Assembly: GCA_019429305.1 (NCBI GenBank)
Contig: JAHYIR010000008.1
Coordinates: 17,192 to 81,191, forward strand
Source: Candidatus Cloacimonadota bacterium
GTDB lineage: Bacteria; Cloacimonadota; Cloacimonadia; Cloacimonadales; JAJBBL01
Direction: 5' to 3'
DNA length: 64,000 nt
The notes under the pieces: model-generated
The model's input: only the letters and a program-made list of their open reading frames with translations
Told to the model about the DNA's origin: nothing
The model's database searches: none
Shown here: positions 34,620-46,000 of the stretch, piece after piece
How the letters are laid out: every line of letters starts with the position of its first letter
Numbering within the stretch: position 1 is the stretch's first letter
Translations under genes and position numbers: made by a program

Positions 34620-36299
34620 TTACTTTACTTTGACCATTTTGTTAAATACAGATTCTTTTGCTGTTAATAATCTGTAAAGATACACTCCGGAGGACTGAAT
34701 AGTTCCTTGATTGTCTTTACCGTTCCATTCTATGCGATGTTCTCCAATACCTCTGTAATCATTCAATAATGTAGCAATCTTTTGCCCTTTAATATTGAAT
34801 ATCTCTAGTCTGACCTCAGTAGCCTGCGGTAATCGAAAAATAATGGTTGTTTCTGGATTGAACGGGTTGGGATAATTATAAACTAACAGTTCTGTTGGGA
34901 CAGGGAGAACATTACTAAGAAAAAAATACCCGGCAATATAGATATCTGTCAGACCTACACTATGATATGTTTGACCACCAAATTGAACACTGCCACTAAA
35001 TATACCTGTCACAAGAATTAGTATATCCACATGTTCTGGTACCGAACTGGCTGAGTACCCTTGAAGAGTTGAAGAGTTTCCAATTCTTTGTGCATGAAGC
35101 CAATCACCGGAGTCAGTGTTTATTAAAGCAATAAAACTACCGCTATCATGCAATTCGAAATTTCCAAATTGAACATCATTCCAGTAGTTTCCAACAATAA
35201 CTAGCTGTTGTACATTCTGATACGAACAAATAGATCTTGCAATGGATGCTGCAGTACCCAAAGATTGTTGTGCCCAGAGCCAGATTCCCTCTCCGTCTAT
35301 TTTAGCGACAAAAATATTGGGCAAATAACTACTACCACTAATAATGATATCTTCACCGAGATGAGCTGTACCTCGAAATTCACCGGTAATATAAATTACA
35401 TCGTAACCACTATCGTATGAATAGGAATAAATATCATGACTGATATCCAGTTGTTCACTGCCGGCTCTTATAGCCCATATCCATTTACCATCACTATCTA
35501 ATTTGGCAACAAATACATCTGCCCAACCGGTACTGGAAAGAGAAACCTCGTTATCCTTTGTAGCAAACTCTATTGTTCCTGAGAAAAAACCAGTAATGTA
35601 GATTTCATCATTTTGACTAATAGAAATAGCGGTACTCTCTGCATAATCTTCTCCACCAGCATTTGTTGCCCAGAGCCAGCTGCCGGTAGATGATAATTTT
35701 GCTATAAATATATCCGCACTACCCGAGCTTATCAGTTCAATATTCCCAAAATAGGCAGTTTCATAAAATCTCCCTGTGATGAGAATGTTGTCGTTACTAT
35801 CTATAGCTATTGAGTTGCTGTAATCATTACTTATCCCTCCAGCTCTTTGCGCCCAGAGCCAATTCCCATTATAATCTAATTTTGCGACAAAGATATCTTT
35901 TTCACCGATACTATTCAAAGTAATATCTCCAAATTCTGCTGTTCCTGAAAAATATCCGGTTATATAGATATTGCCTTGACCGTCCATTGCTATATCTTGG
36001 CCAGAATTGATACCTTCTCCACCCGCTCTGACTACCCATTCAATTTGACCCCAAAGAAAATCATAACTTAGTACAAAAATATCCTGTTCACCCTCACAGG
36101 TCACAGACATATTACCAAAGATGGCTGTATCTTGAAAACTACCAGTTATAAATGCTATATCGCTCACAGTAATGCTATTTGCTATATCCCAACCTATGCC
36201 CCCTCCTGCTATAAAGCTATTTTCCTCAACTTGTGCCGATAGATCAGTAATGAAAAGATAGAATAACACTCCTACTAGAAATATTTTTTCCCAATTCAT
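34620..36299 (-). CDS. Secreted beta-propeller-like repeat protein with C-terminal sorting module
   Basis: A 559-residue protein with a signal peptide (IFLVGVLFYLFITDLSA). Residues 25-460 carry about eight repeats of the SBBP type with the pattern IYITGYFSGTAEFGDITLNSIGEKDIFVAKLDYNGNWLW...AGG, a likely beta-propeller. After a linker comes an 85-residue C-terminal module beginning YNYPNPFNPETTI and ending SGVYLYRLLTAKESVFNKMVKVK, the FlgD-like/type IX-like sorting domain. It is expected on the cell surface or in the medium. A promoter-like pair lies upstream on the minus strand. No enzymatic motif is present; a binding or adhesion role is likely. Confidence 0.85.
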   Translation of the reverse strand: MNWEKIFLVGVLFYLFITDLSAQVEENSFIAGGGIGWDIANSITVSDIAFITGSFQDTAIFGNMSVTCEGEQDIFVLSYDFLWGQIEWVVRAGGEGINSGQDIAMDGQGNIYITGYFSGTAEFGDITLNSIGEKDIFVAKLDYNGNWLWAQRAGGISNDYSNSIAIDSNDNILITGRFYETAYFGNIELISSGSADIFIAKLSSTGSWLWATNAGGEDYAESTAISISQNDEIYITGFFSGTIEFATKDNEVSLSSTGWADVFVAKLDSDGKWIWAIRAGSEQLDISHDIYSYSYDSGYDVIYITGEFRGTAHLGEDIIISGSSYLPNIFVAKIDGEGIWLWAQQSLGTAASIARSICSYQNVQQLVIVGNYWNDVQFGNFELHDSGSFIALINTDSGDWLHAQRIGNSSTLQGYSASSVPEHVDILILVTGIFSGSVQFGGQTYHSVGLTDIYIAGYFFLSNVLPVPTELLVYNYPNPFNPETTIIFRLPQATEVRLEIFNIKGQKIATLLNDYRGIGEHRIEWNGKDNQGTIQSSGVYLYRLLTAKESVFNKMVKVK

Positions 36300-36359
36300 G
36301 TGTCCTCCAAAAATTTTGCGAAAGATTCAAGCTGATTTTATATCCTCTAACCTTGTTGA

Positions 36360-36389
36360 AATATCTATTCCAATAGTCCGATTTGTCAA
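36360..36389 (-). promoter_or_regulatory. Promoter-like site of the propeller gene
   Basis: On the minus strand TTGACA (36389-36384) is followed after 16 bases by TAGATATT (36367-36360), close to the TAnnTTTG layout seen elsewhere. It leaves about 55 bases to the ATG at 36299. Confidence 0.4.
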
Positions 36390-36448
36390 CTTTTTTATCT
36401 GTTAGGTAATAGTCTGAATTAATATAATTCCTTCAATCTTGAATCCTT

Positions 36449-36490
36449 AGGGAGCCAACGAGTCGGCCCTAGCCGACTCGTAGCCTCCCT
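36449..36490 (-). repeat. Palindrome copy 2 of the dispersed family
   Basis: Core ACGAGTCGGC pairs with GCCGACTCGT around the centre CCTA, which is the reverse complement of the TAGG centre of copy 3, so this copy is inverted. The outer arms AGGGAGCCA and AGCCTCCCT pair except for two mismatches. It sits between divergent genes. Confidence 0.88.
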
Positions 36491-36666
36491 ATTAGTATCT
36501 TAGAGAAAAGATAAGATCAAGTAATTAGATTAAAGTGGATTAGAAAGTATCTTTTTACTTGTCTAATAGATGACAATTCGAGAAATTAGTAACAGAAAAA
36601 TACCTGAAGTAGATTACTGCTTGAATGACACCATAACAATACGTCCTTATAGTAAAGGGGTAGTAG

Positions 36667-39633
36667 ATGATTGAACACCGGTTTTACGATTTTCAAGATG
36701 ATCTGATAGAGAAAGTCTTGCAGGATCATCCGAAAGAGAGAGCTGTCTTTATATTTCCGACAGAGAGATCGAAGAAGGAAACACTCAGGTTATTTCAACA
36801 AAGCTCCGATTTCTCTGATAACATCTTTCTGACCATGGAAGAATTCAAAGAATGTCTCTTTGTTGATGATCTACCTTTATTGAGAGAAGAGAGAAGGAAT
36901 ATTGCCCTCTATTACTCATTGAGTCCTGAGCACAAGCGAGATTTGAAAATTCAGAACTATTTTCAATTTATTAGTTTTGCCGGTGATTTTTTCTCTTTTT
37001 GGGAAGAGTTTTCTGAAGAGCAGGTTGATATTGAGAACTGCCTTGAGGTGTTAGAAAATCTTGGTGAAGATGTGCTCGACTGGCAAAGAAAAACCTATGT
37101 AATGTTGTGCGAAATTAGAGAAAGTTACCGGCTATATCTGGGAAAGAAGGGTTGGACTGATAAAATATTTCTGATTGATGATACCAAAGTGATTTTCGAT
37201 TATTTTAGAGATAAGAAGAGATTTGTGTTTATCAATCAACACTACTATACGAGATTAGAAAACAGATTGTTAAATATGCTGGAAGAAGAAAATTTCGAGA
37301 TAACTGTCTGTTATCAGCTACCCGAAAGCTTAGTCGATAAAGAAAAAAATTGTCTGATAGAGCATCCCCTCTTCCCCATTTCTGATCTGAATGATCATCT
37401 GACTGAGAAGATCGAGATCTTTACCGCTCAAAATGACTTTTCAATGTATCAAAGATTCTTAGATATACTACAGACAACAGAGGATCTAAAGAATGCCTTC
37501 GATAGTAAATTCTATAGAAGCTCCTATCCCCGTTTTCTCTCTCCCAGTCATTTTTCGGGTGTGGATAATGAACCTTTGATCAACTCCCGTGTATCTCTTT
37601 TTCTAACAAGTTTAGTAGAATTATTGGATAGCATAATCATAGAGCATACAAAGAAGAATGAGCTGATACCAATTGTTGTTTTAAAGAAACTTCTATCTGA
37701 AGATGTCTTTTATAGATACTTCGAGCAAGACCTTTCTAATCAGGATAAGATCTTGGCTATTCTTGACTTCTATCTACGAGAGAATTATTGTTATCTCGAT
37801 TTGAACCTAAATTGCCTAATTGTTTTTAAGAAAAGCAAGACAGAGATTAACATTGAGGTTTTTAAAACTTTCCTGCACAAAATCTTCTCACTTCTTAACC
37901 GCTTAGTTGAGGTGAGATCGATAAAAGACTTTATTGCATCAATTGACACAGAACAGGGCTTCCAACTCAACAGCTTAATATCGGAAGATGAAAGAACATT
38001 CAGCGATTTGCCGGAAACTTTTTACAAGAGCTTAGCAGATTTTGCCAATATAGAGGATTTGGGGATTATCAATAACGAGATCTTCTGGAATGAAGGACAA
38101 AAGAGGACAAGGTTTACCGATTGTTTAAGTATTTTGAAGCTTATGTTGCTCTATATGCGACCAAAGAGATATAAATTGTATTACCATCGAGATAAAAGGC
38201 AGATAGAGATCAGTTCGTTAATGGATAGCCGTAATCTCTCATTTGAGAAAGTTGCTGTTCTGAATGTTACTGAAGGTGTATTGCCTGCAGGTCGATCAAC
38301 ACCTTTTCTCTTCACCGAAAGTCAGAGAAAAAAGCTCGGGCTGAAGACTTATGAAGACATTAGGTTATGGGAAAAGTATTATTTTTTCCGCTTATTGCTC
38401 AACTCCCGTCATGTCTATCTTTTCGCCCAAAGAAATGTTAATATAAACAATGAAGTTAGCTCTTTTATAGAAGAATTAAGATTAATGTTCAGTAATGAAA
38501 AGAGAGCAAATTCTTTGGAAAATGTTATCGAAATAAAAGAAGAAATAGTACCTGATCAGGGCTATGAAGAGTTTTACCGGCAGGTAATTCAGCCGGATGA
38601 CAAATATCTACCTGATAGAACTCTGATAAAAGACCCTCATTTCTATATTATACCTTATCATAAAGAAAATGATCGTGAACACAATAAACTCGTACTCAGC
38701 TATTCTTCTTATAAGATCCTGCATAATTCCCCGTTCTCTTATTATCTGAAATATTTGGGAATAATTGATGAAGAAGTTATCTATAAACCTCTGTCTCCTC
38801 TCTTGATCGGGACAATAGCTCATGAGATAATCGACAAGATCTGGCATATTGTGCAAATCCCCTCTGAAGAAGATCTGACAGAGTTTTTTGAAAACTTGCC
38901 TATTAAAGTCAGTGGGATCTTAGAGCAGTTAAGTAATCATATCCTGAATTCAGAAGAGCTGTATTACAAAATACCACATACCTATAGTTACCGCTATTTC
39001 AAAGAGATCTTCCTACCGATCGTCGAAGATGGCATTGAATCTTTTTTCTTCTTACTGCAAGATATTATTAAACACAAGAATTCCCGCTTCAACAAAGAAC
39101 CAGAAAAATGGGGAGATAAATGTAAATTCCCATTACCGATGGGGATAGATCTGGACCTAAATCTGCGTGGTAAGGGTGATTTAGTTGTCACGGAATATGA
39201 TCTGGATAATCAACAGGAATTTTTTAAAATCTTTGATTATAAGACCGGCTTTCTCAGTGACAGCAAAGAGTTGGTTACCCAGTTAATATTTTATGAGTTA
39301 CTCTTCTACTATCTCAAAAAGGATAAGTCAACAACTCTACCTGAATTAGTAGAAAGCATTTCTGAATCTGACAAGATAAGATCATATATGTATTCTCTCA
39401 CCGATAAGAAGATGAAAGAACTCAATGAGTTCTATTCTCGTAAAACAAAAAAGGAACTTTTCTGTGAGTTTATTAATACTCTAATCATAGTTCTGCAAAA
39501 CATACTAGACAGCGGATATGCAGGAATCAGATCCCGCTCTTCACTCTGTCTGTTTCCCGAAATAGTGAGAACCGATCTGCTGAAGAAGAACATCTCGATC
39601 GATAGTTTTACGGCTGATAAAGGGGGTATTTAA
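36667..39633 (+). CDS. addB: AddB-like PD-(D/E)XK nuclease/helicase-fold subunit
   Basis: Partner of the AddA-like helicase encoded next, with which it should form an AddAB/RecBCD-type complex for processing double-strand breaks. The 988-residue protein begins like AddB (AVFIFPTERSKKETLRLF in place of a Walker A) and ends with a PD-(D/E)XK nuclease: HEIIDKIW near residue 719 and IFDYKTG near 857, followed by QLIFYELL. The block SYKILHNSPFSYYLKYLGI corresponds to the AddB region that normally holds the first iron-sulfur cysteine, but here the residue is S688, and the C-terminal CxxC pair is also missing. Its stop overlaps the addA-like ATG. Confidence 0.85.
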   Translation: MIEHRFYDFQDDLIEKVLQDHPKERAVFIFPTERSKKETLRLFQQSSDFSDNIFLTMEEFKECLFVDDLPLLREERRNIALYYSLSPEHKRDLKIQNYFQFISFAGDFFSFWEEFSEEQVDIENCLEVLENLGEDVLDWQRKTYVMLCEIRESYRLYLGKKGWTDKIFLIDDTKVIFDYFRDKKRFVFINQHYYTRLENRLLNMLEEENFEITVCYQLPESLVDKEKNCLIEHPLFPISDLNDHLTEKIEIFTAQNDFSMYQRFLDILQTTEDLKNAFDSKFYRSSYPRFLSPSHFSGVDNEPLINSRVSLFLTSLVELLDSIIIEHTKKNELIPIVVLKKLLSEDVFYRYFEQDLSNQDKILAILDFYLRENYCYLDLNLNCLIVFKKSKTEINIEVFKTFLHKIFSLLNRLVEVRSIKDFIASIDTEQGFQLNSLISEDERTFSDLPETFYKSLADFANIEDLGIINNEIFWNEGQKRTRFTDCLSILKLMLLYMRPKRYKLYYHRDKRQIEISSLMDSRNLSFEKVAVLNVTEGVLPAGRSTPFLFTESQRKKLGLKTYEDIRLWEKYYFFRLLLNSRHVYLFAQRNVNINNEVSSFIEELRLMFSNEKRANSLENVIEIKEEIVPDQGYEEFYRQVIQPDDKYLPDRTLIKDPHFYIIPYHKENDREHNKLVLSYSSYKILHNSPFSYYLKYLGIIDEEVIYKPLSPLLIGTIAHEIIDKIWHIVQIPSEEDLTEFFENLPIKVSGILEQLSNHILNSEELYYKIPHTYSYRYFKEIFLPIVEDGIESFFFLLQDIIKHKNSRFNKEPEKWGDKCKFPLPMGIDLDLNLRGKGDLVVTEYDLDNQQEFFKIFDYKTGFLSDSKELVTQLIFYELLFYYLKKDKSTTLPELVESISESDKIRSYMYSLTDKKMKELNEFYSRKTKKELFCEFINTLIIVLQNILDSGYAGIRSRSSLCLFPEIVRTDLLKKNISIDSFTADKGGI

Positions 39634-42600
39634 TGCCTGATTCAATTCGTAAAATCATTACTGCCAGTGCTGGAACAGGAAAAACCTACCGCCTTTCTTT
39701 GGAATATATTAACCTACTTCTTAAGTACCGAAAGCAGAATATCAGTTATGATGAAATATTGGTCATAACTTTTACGAGAAAAGCGACGTCTGAAATAAGA
39801 AATGCCGTTATTAAACATATTGAATCTTTACTTGCTCAGAATGAAAAAGGGAGAGAATTAGCCGAAAATTTAGACAAATTGTATGGGATCAAAATTACTG
39901 AAAACGAGTTGGCATATCTGCAGAATGTGTACGAGCAGATGCTTGTGAATAAACATAAATTGCAGATCAGTACTATTGACTCTTTTGTCCATACAATCTT
40001 TAAAGCTGTAATTGCTCCTTATATCGGAATCAGAGATTTCCAGATAGATAATGAGATCAACAAAAAGTATCTGCAGGATATCTATAATCAGATCTTTTCT
40101 GATGAACACGATTCTGCTTCTTTTATCAAAATCTTCCAAACAGCCGGTAGAAAAACGATCGAACAATATGATAATCTGATCCTCTCTATCATTCATAACC
40201 GCTGGCTTCTTCAGCTAATTAAGGATAAGGGGGTAGAATTTAGGAGTGATCTGCAGGAATTTGCTCATAATTCATTGCTCACTTTCCAGAGTAATTTCAA
40301 AGAGCTTATTATAATAATAAAGGAACAATTTACTCTCAACAATAAACTCACTGAACCGGCAAAAAGCAACTTTATGTCTTCTTACTGTAAACTTCTTACT
40401 ACATCAGATACAGAAGAATTTTTAGATGAACTGGAGCTTAGGATTTCTGATGAGAGCTTTCTACATAAAAGAAGAGACACATTTAGCAATGAACTGCGAT
40501 TTTGGAAACTACAGGTAGTAAAGGATGAAATAGTAAAAGAAAAACTCGATAGTGTCAAAAGTGTAGCTCATCAAGCATTTTTTAATTATTTTCTCTATCA
40601 ATATATACTTCCCGAAGAGAAGGCATTATTGTCATTAGCTGATCATATACTGGAAGAGTATGATAGATTGAAAATACGAGATAAGATCCTGACTTACTCC
40701 GATATTGCTTTCTATACTTTCAAATATCTTTATGATCCTGATTTATCTTTAATTGATCACGATTATGGCTCGGTCTCTAACCGTTTTTACGAATACCTGT
40801 CCAGCCGGGTTAGATTTATGTTAATCGATGAGTTTCAGGATACAGGTATCATTCAACATAAGCTCCTCTTCCCCATCATCAGTGAAATTATTAGTGGTTC
40901 AGGAATCAAGGAATATGGGGGAGTTATTGTTGTCGGAGATGAAAAGCAGTCAATCTACGGCTGGCGTGACGGAGAAAGGGAATTGCTCCTCAATATGCCG
41001 GCAATCCTTCAATCAAACGACTCTTCATCATTGAATGTAACCTATCGCAGTTCTAAGTTTGTCACTGGCTTTATCAATAAGATTTTCGACAAGATCTCAA
41101 ATGACTTAAGGGAAGAAAATCTTTTTTGGGATTACAATGAGATCAAAGCTAATTCAAAGGTCAGAGAAGGATTACTCAGCTTCAACTTTCAGAATAAAGC
41201 AACCGGTGGCATCTTCGAAGATCTTGAACAACTTAATCCCTATGAGAACTTTGTAGAAAATTGTCTTAAACCTCTCTTAGATGAGGACAAAATAGACCCT
41301 ACCTCAAGTGTTATTTTGGCTCGAGATAATACTCAGTTGAATGAGATTGCCGGAGTGTTGGAAGATAATGGTATTGACTATTTCTTAGAATCTTCTTTCT
41401 CCTTCTTGCATCATCAATCTATTAAACCGATCATACATCTTTTGAGATATATTGCTGAAAAGGATATTTTACATTTTCTGAGATTCCTTCGTTCAGATTT
41501 TTGTCTTCTCCCAACCCACGATCTTAAAGATGTCATACACCTGTGGAAAAAAGCTGAGAAGGATAATAGGATCTTTATTAAGCTTTTAAAAGACAACTTT
41601 TCTTCACATCCTTTTATATCAAAAACTGTTAGACTTATAGAAGAATCTCTGAGTTGCGACATTATTACTCTGATATCTCGGATCATTAAGGACTTTAATG
41701 TCATTGGTATATTCCCACAAGAGCATAACGTTAAAAATTTGCACCTCTTCTTAGAGGTAGTCAGTCAATTTATGAGCCACAACAGATTAGAATATACGAA
41801 AAATCTTAACGGTTTACTGCAATATTTAGTTGATAATGAGAAAAACGAAGAGTTCCAGCAAGCCAATATAGATCAGATCAATTCAATTCAGTTGATGACA
41901 GTCCACAAAGCCAAAGGATTAGAATTCGAAAATGTCTTCTTTTTTTACGATATCTCCAAACGAAGCGGACAGGACGTGGGTTATATTAATTTTCTCTATC
42001 AGTTTAACGGTTCTTTTACAGAATTGGAAGATTATAGGATTACTTACAATTATTCCAAAGTATTGAAAAAAATGAAGTACTCACTGCAAATCATCCAAGA
42101 AAAGAAAGATACATTGGAAGAACTTAACAACATCTATGTCGCCCTGACCAGAGCAAAATCCAATATCGTATTATATCTCGTTTACACAGATAAGGAAGGA
42201 ATTTCTCAAGCCATCAAACCCTCTAAAACTGAAACTGAAAACGAGAATATAAACATTAAGAAGCTCTATTTTAAGGCAATAATAGATTATTTGCATGACC
42301 ATAATGTTGATGATCTTGAAGAAAAAAGTAAATGTGAGAGATATGTTAAACAAGAAATTGGTTCTATCGTTGCCTCAGAACACGAAGTAACTAAAGCAAA
42401 GTTTCCAATCGGAAATAGCAGTGAATTGATCAAAATGCAAAGAGAAAATTTATTGCGAAAACCGGATAGCCAAGATAATCTTTCTCTCAATCTTAAAACT
42501 CTGTATCTGGAAGATAAACATATCATCTATGGTGATTTAGTACACTATTATCTCTCATTTGTTAGAAATGGGGAAGAAAACGAGCTCGATTATGCCCATA

Positions 42601-42944
42601 AAAGAGTGATGATAAAATATGGCAATCTGATCCCTAAAGAAAAAATACTCGCACTGATTGAGAAAATCAATGGTTTTATAGCCAACAATAATGATATCTT
42701 TTCAAAAAGATGGACAAAGATATTCACAGAGTATACTGTTTTCGATGAATATAATCAGGAATATCGTTTGGATAGGTTGATGATCGATGAAGAAACTAAA
42801 AGTATGCTTATCATTGATTACAAAACCGGCTCTATTAAGGATAAAGAACAATTAGAAAGATATGAGCATATAGTCGCTGAGCTACCTTCTACCAAGAAAG
42901 AAAGGTATCTAATATCTTCCCGCTATCTTATAGTTGATATTTAA
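39633..42944 (+). CDS. addA: AddA-like UvrD-family helicase-nuclease
   Basis: A 1103-residue superfamily-1 helicase for recombinational repair. Helicase motifs are present: Walker A ASAGTGKT at residues 11-18, motif Ia ITFTRKATSEIR, Walker B LIDEFQDT near 399, motif III GDEKQSIYGWRDGE, motif V TVHKAKGLEFENVFF and motif VI NIYVALTRAK. The C-terminus carries a PD-(D/E)XK nuclease with YRLDRLMID and MLIIDYKTGS near residue 1060. The start overlaps the stop of the addB-like gene (TAATG), so the subunits are co-translated. Both subunits keep a nuclease active site, as expected for AddAB rather than RecBCD. Confidence 0.9.
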   Translation: MPDSIRKIITASAGTGKTYRLSLEYINLLLKYRKQNISYDEILVITFTRKATSEIRNAVIKHIESLLAQNEKGRELAENLDKLYGIKITENELAYLQNVYEQMLVNKHKLQISTIDSFVHTIFKAVIAPYIGIRDFQIDNEINKKYLQDIYNQIFSDEHDSASFIKIFQTAGRKTIEQYDNLILSIIHNRWLLQLIKDKGVEFRSDLQEFAHNSLLTFQSNFKELIIIIKEQFTLNNKLTEPAKSNFMSSYCKLLTTSDTEEFLDELELRISDESFLHKRRDTFSNELRFWKLQVVKDEIVKEKLDSVKSVAHQAFFNYFLYQYILPEEKALLSLADHILEEYDRLKIRDKILTYSDIAFYTFKYLYDPDLSLIDHDYGSVSNRFYEYLSSRVRFMLIDEFQDTGIIQHKLLFPIISEIISGSGIKEYGGVIVVGDEKQSIYGWRDGERELLLNMPAILQSNDSSSLNVTYRSSKFVTGFINKIFDKISNDLREENLFWDYNEIKANSKVREGLLSFNFQNKATGGIFEDLEQLNPYENFVENCLKPLLDEDKIDPTSSVILARDNTQLNEIAGVLEDNGIDYFLESSFSFLHHQSIKPIIHLLRYIAEKDILHFLRFLRSDFCLLPTHDLKDVIHLWKKAEKDNRIFIKLLKDNFSSHPFISKTVRLIEESLSCDIITLISRIIKDFNVIGIFPQEHNVKNLHLFLEVVSQFMSHNRLEYTKNLNGLLQYLVDNEKNEEFQQANIDQINSIQLMTVHKAKGLEFENVFFFYDISKRSGQDVGYINFLYQFNGSFTELEDYRITYNYSKVLKKMKYSLQIIQEKKDTLEELNNIYVALTRAKSNIVLYLVYTDKEGISQAIKPSKTETENENINIKKLYFKAIIDYLHDHNVDDLEEKSKCERYVKQEIGSIVASEHEVTKAKFPIGNSSELIKMQRENLLRKPDSQDNLSLNLKTLYLEDKHIIYGDLVHYYLSFVRNGEENELDYAHKRVMIKYGNLIPKEKILALIEKINGFIANNNDIFSKRWTKIFTEYTVFDEYNQEYRLDRLMIDEETKSMLIIDYKTGSIKDKEQLERYEHIVAELPSTKKERYLISSRYLIVDI

Positions 42945-42983
42945 ATACCGATTAGGTATCATTCCTACATATTATAGATCAAG

Positions 42984-43011
42984 TTGACAATAAAACTCCA
43001 CAGTAACTTTC
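42984..43011 (+). promoter_or_regulatory. Possible promoter of the C25-like gene
   Basis: TTGACA (42984-42989) with TAACTTTC (43004-43011) after 14 bases, about 63 bases upstream of the start codon. The second box lacks the final G of TAnnTTTG and the spacer is short, so this is a weaker member of the set. Confidence 0.35.
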
Positions 43012-43074
43012 CAATGGCATTAGATTTGCTTTAATATTTGTTAAGAATTCCCATTTTAATTAGAGGTAAATCAT

Positions 43075-46000
43075 ATGAAAATGAATCAAAAAACTGCGGT
43101 GTTGTTATTAATTGCCTTATTATTCATGTCTTTTTTATTCAATTCTAATCTTGTTGCTGCGAATGAGATGTTCCAAATTACATCATTAGGCAGAAATTAC
43201 ACAGAAATTGAATTTACTCTTAAAGATTATGAGTTCATCGATACAGAAGTTGATGGAACTGTTTATAAACGGCTTTATCATCCTGAAAGTGGTTTTTTAA
43301 TGGAAGAGGGATTACCGGAAGTACTAACATTTTCCGTTATTCTGGCTATTCCAGAAACAGGCACTGTTGAATTAGAGTCTCCACGTATTACAGATAGTAA
43401 CATCCTCTCAGATGTCTTACTTTTCCCTTCTCAGGGTTTTGATTTTGATATTTCTGAAGAGGAGGGATTTTTAATTGATCACTCTTTTTATGTAAAAGAT
43501 ATAGATTATCCACTTCATGAAGCACAAGTGACTACACCGGCTATTATGCGAGATATGAGATTAGTTTCTGTTACTCTCTACCCATTTTCCTATAATCCGG
43601 CTTTAAGGGAGTTGACTGTCAGAAACAGAATCTCATTAAGAGTTAATTATAATCCTGATTTAACGGGCGAAAATGAAATTACTCGTTCACCGAGACTCTT
43701 TTCACACAGTTTTGAAAAAATGTATCAAGGTAGTATCTTGAATTATCACCAATTCAGAGATCCCGACAGGGAATATCAAGCAAGAAGTATGATCGTTGTT
43801 CATAATCATAATACTACTATAGTAAATCTTGTTAACGAATTTGTAAACTGGAAAAGAAATAAAGGTTTCGAAGTTACTGCTATTAGTACAGCTATGTATT
43901 CAAGCAATACTGCTATTAAGAATTATATCCAGAATGCTTATAATACATGGGAAAATCCACCTGAATATGTCGTCTTGATCGGTGCAGCTAGCGGTTCAAT
44001 CAATGTCCCTGCATGGAATGTCAATTCAGGATGGGGAGATCATCCCTATACTCTCTTAGAGGGGAATGATGATTTAGCTGATCTTTTTATCGGTCGTATC
44101 GCTATTGACAATTCAACTCAGTTAGCAACAATATGGAATAAGATCAGTAACTATGAACGAACACCATATTTAGATAATACTGATTGGTATGAAAGGAACT
44201 TACTTGTTGGAGACCCCGGTTCATCAGGAGTTTCTACAATCATAACCAACAAATACCTTAAAGAAATAATGCTCAGACATAATAGTGATTACAGTTTTAT
44301 TGAGGTTTATAATTCTCCGTTTGCCAGTCAAATGAATGCGGGAGTTAATCAAGGAGTATCAATTTTTAATTATCGCGGTTACATTGGTATGTCTTCATGG
44401 TCACCCAACGATGCTTCTCTATATAATGGTTTAATGTTACCAAATTGTGCCTTTTTAACCTGTAGTACTTTGAGCTATACAACTAGTGGCAGTAAAACCG
44501 ATTACATGGTAAGAATGGGTACACCAACAGGAGCTAAAGGTGGCGTTACTGCTATTGGGATGACTACATCAGCTACTAAAACTGCATTTAACAACTGCCT
44601 TGGTGGTGGGATCTTTTATGGTATCTTTGTTGAAGACATGAGAACTATGGGAGAGGCATTAGCTCGGGGACAACTCTATCTTTGGCAGGTCTATGGTAAT
44701 AGTCATCCTTCCCAACCACCTCTCTTTTCACAATGGGCAAATCTTATTGGAGACCCTTCCATGGATATCTGGGTTGAACAACCGAAACCACTAACAGTAG
44801 ATTATAACAATACTATTCCTTTAGGATCAAATAGCGTTGTTGTCTCAGTTAGCGATAGCTTTGGACAACCGGTATCAGATGCTTGGGTTACTATTCGTCA
44901 GGGAGATGATGTCATCTTTGCTACCGGTTATACTGATACCTCAGGAAACATAACCCTCTTTTTTGACCCAGAATCAGATGGAACTATTAACTTAACCGTT
45001 ACTAAACCGAACTATATTCCTTACTTAAGTGAGATAAGTATCGCTGGAAATCCTGGAGTTACTTTTAATGACACTGTTGTTAACGATGATGTAGTTGCAG
45101 GCACTACTGTGAACTTCGCTCTTATGGTCAAGAATCACAGTAGTCAGTCCTTTAATGGTGTAACTGGTATTATCTCGACTGAGAGTGATTATGTTAACAT
45201 TACATCAACAACATCTTTATTTGGAAATGTTGCTCCCGGTGCTATTGTTGAATCAACTACTGATTACACTATTGTTATTTCGCCAGACACACCATCAAAT
45301 CATAAAGCTATCTTTTTATTAACTACTTCAGATAATTTAGCCAATCAATGGACTAGTAGATTCTATTTTACTATACTCAATGGAAACCTTGTCCCTCAGT
45401 CAATAGTTGTTAACGATGGCGGTAATGGTATTCTTGATCCCGGTGAACAAGTCCAGTTATTGGTCCATTTAAAAAATGCCGGTCTATCTAATCTGACCGG
45501 TGTACAAGGAATTTTAAGAGGTGGTGGTCAAGGATTTGCTATTATTGATTCTACTGCTTTCTTTGGAGATATCGCTCCTGATCAGACTGTTACAAGCACT
45601 GGAGACCACTTCTATGTATCTGCTGCATCTTATGTAACACCCGGTTCAAGTTTTGATATGGAACTCGCTCTATTTAATAATCAGGGTTTTACACAAACAA
45701 GAATAATCAGTCTTACTGTTGGTGTAGTTACAATTGATGATCCGCTTGGACCTGATAGTTACGGGTACTGGTGTTACGATTATGGTGATACCGATTATCT
45801 TGATGCTCCTGTCTATGAATGGATCGAGATCTATCCACCACTGGGCGGCAGTGGTACAAATACAAATTTAACTTCTGATCATAATAACAATCAGAATGTG
45901 ATGAATATGAACTTACCTTTTACTTTCCGTTTTTATGGTGTTGACTATGATCAAATCAGTATCTGTGCCAACGGTTGGGTAGCTTTTGGCATAACCGAAC

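Larger units (their letters stand above)
36300..36666. other. Divergent intergenic region with palindrome copy 2
   Basis: 367 bases between the divergent propeller gene (-) and the addB-like gene (+). It contains the minus-strand promoter-like site, palindrome copy 2 and scattered ATTAG words (36491, 36514, 36539, 36585) with a loose 21-25 base spacing. No small gene is supported. A GGGG run lies five bases before the plus-strand ATG at 36667. Confidence 0.5.
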
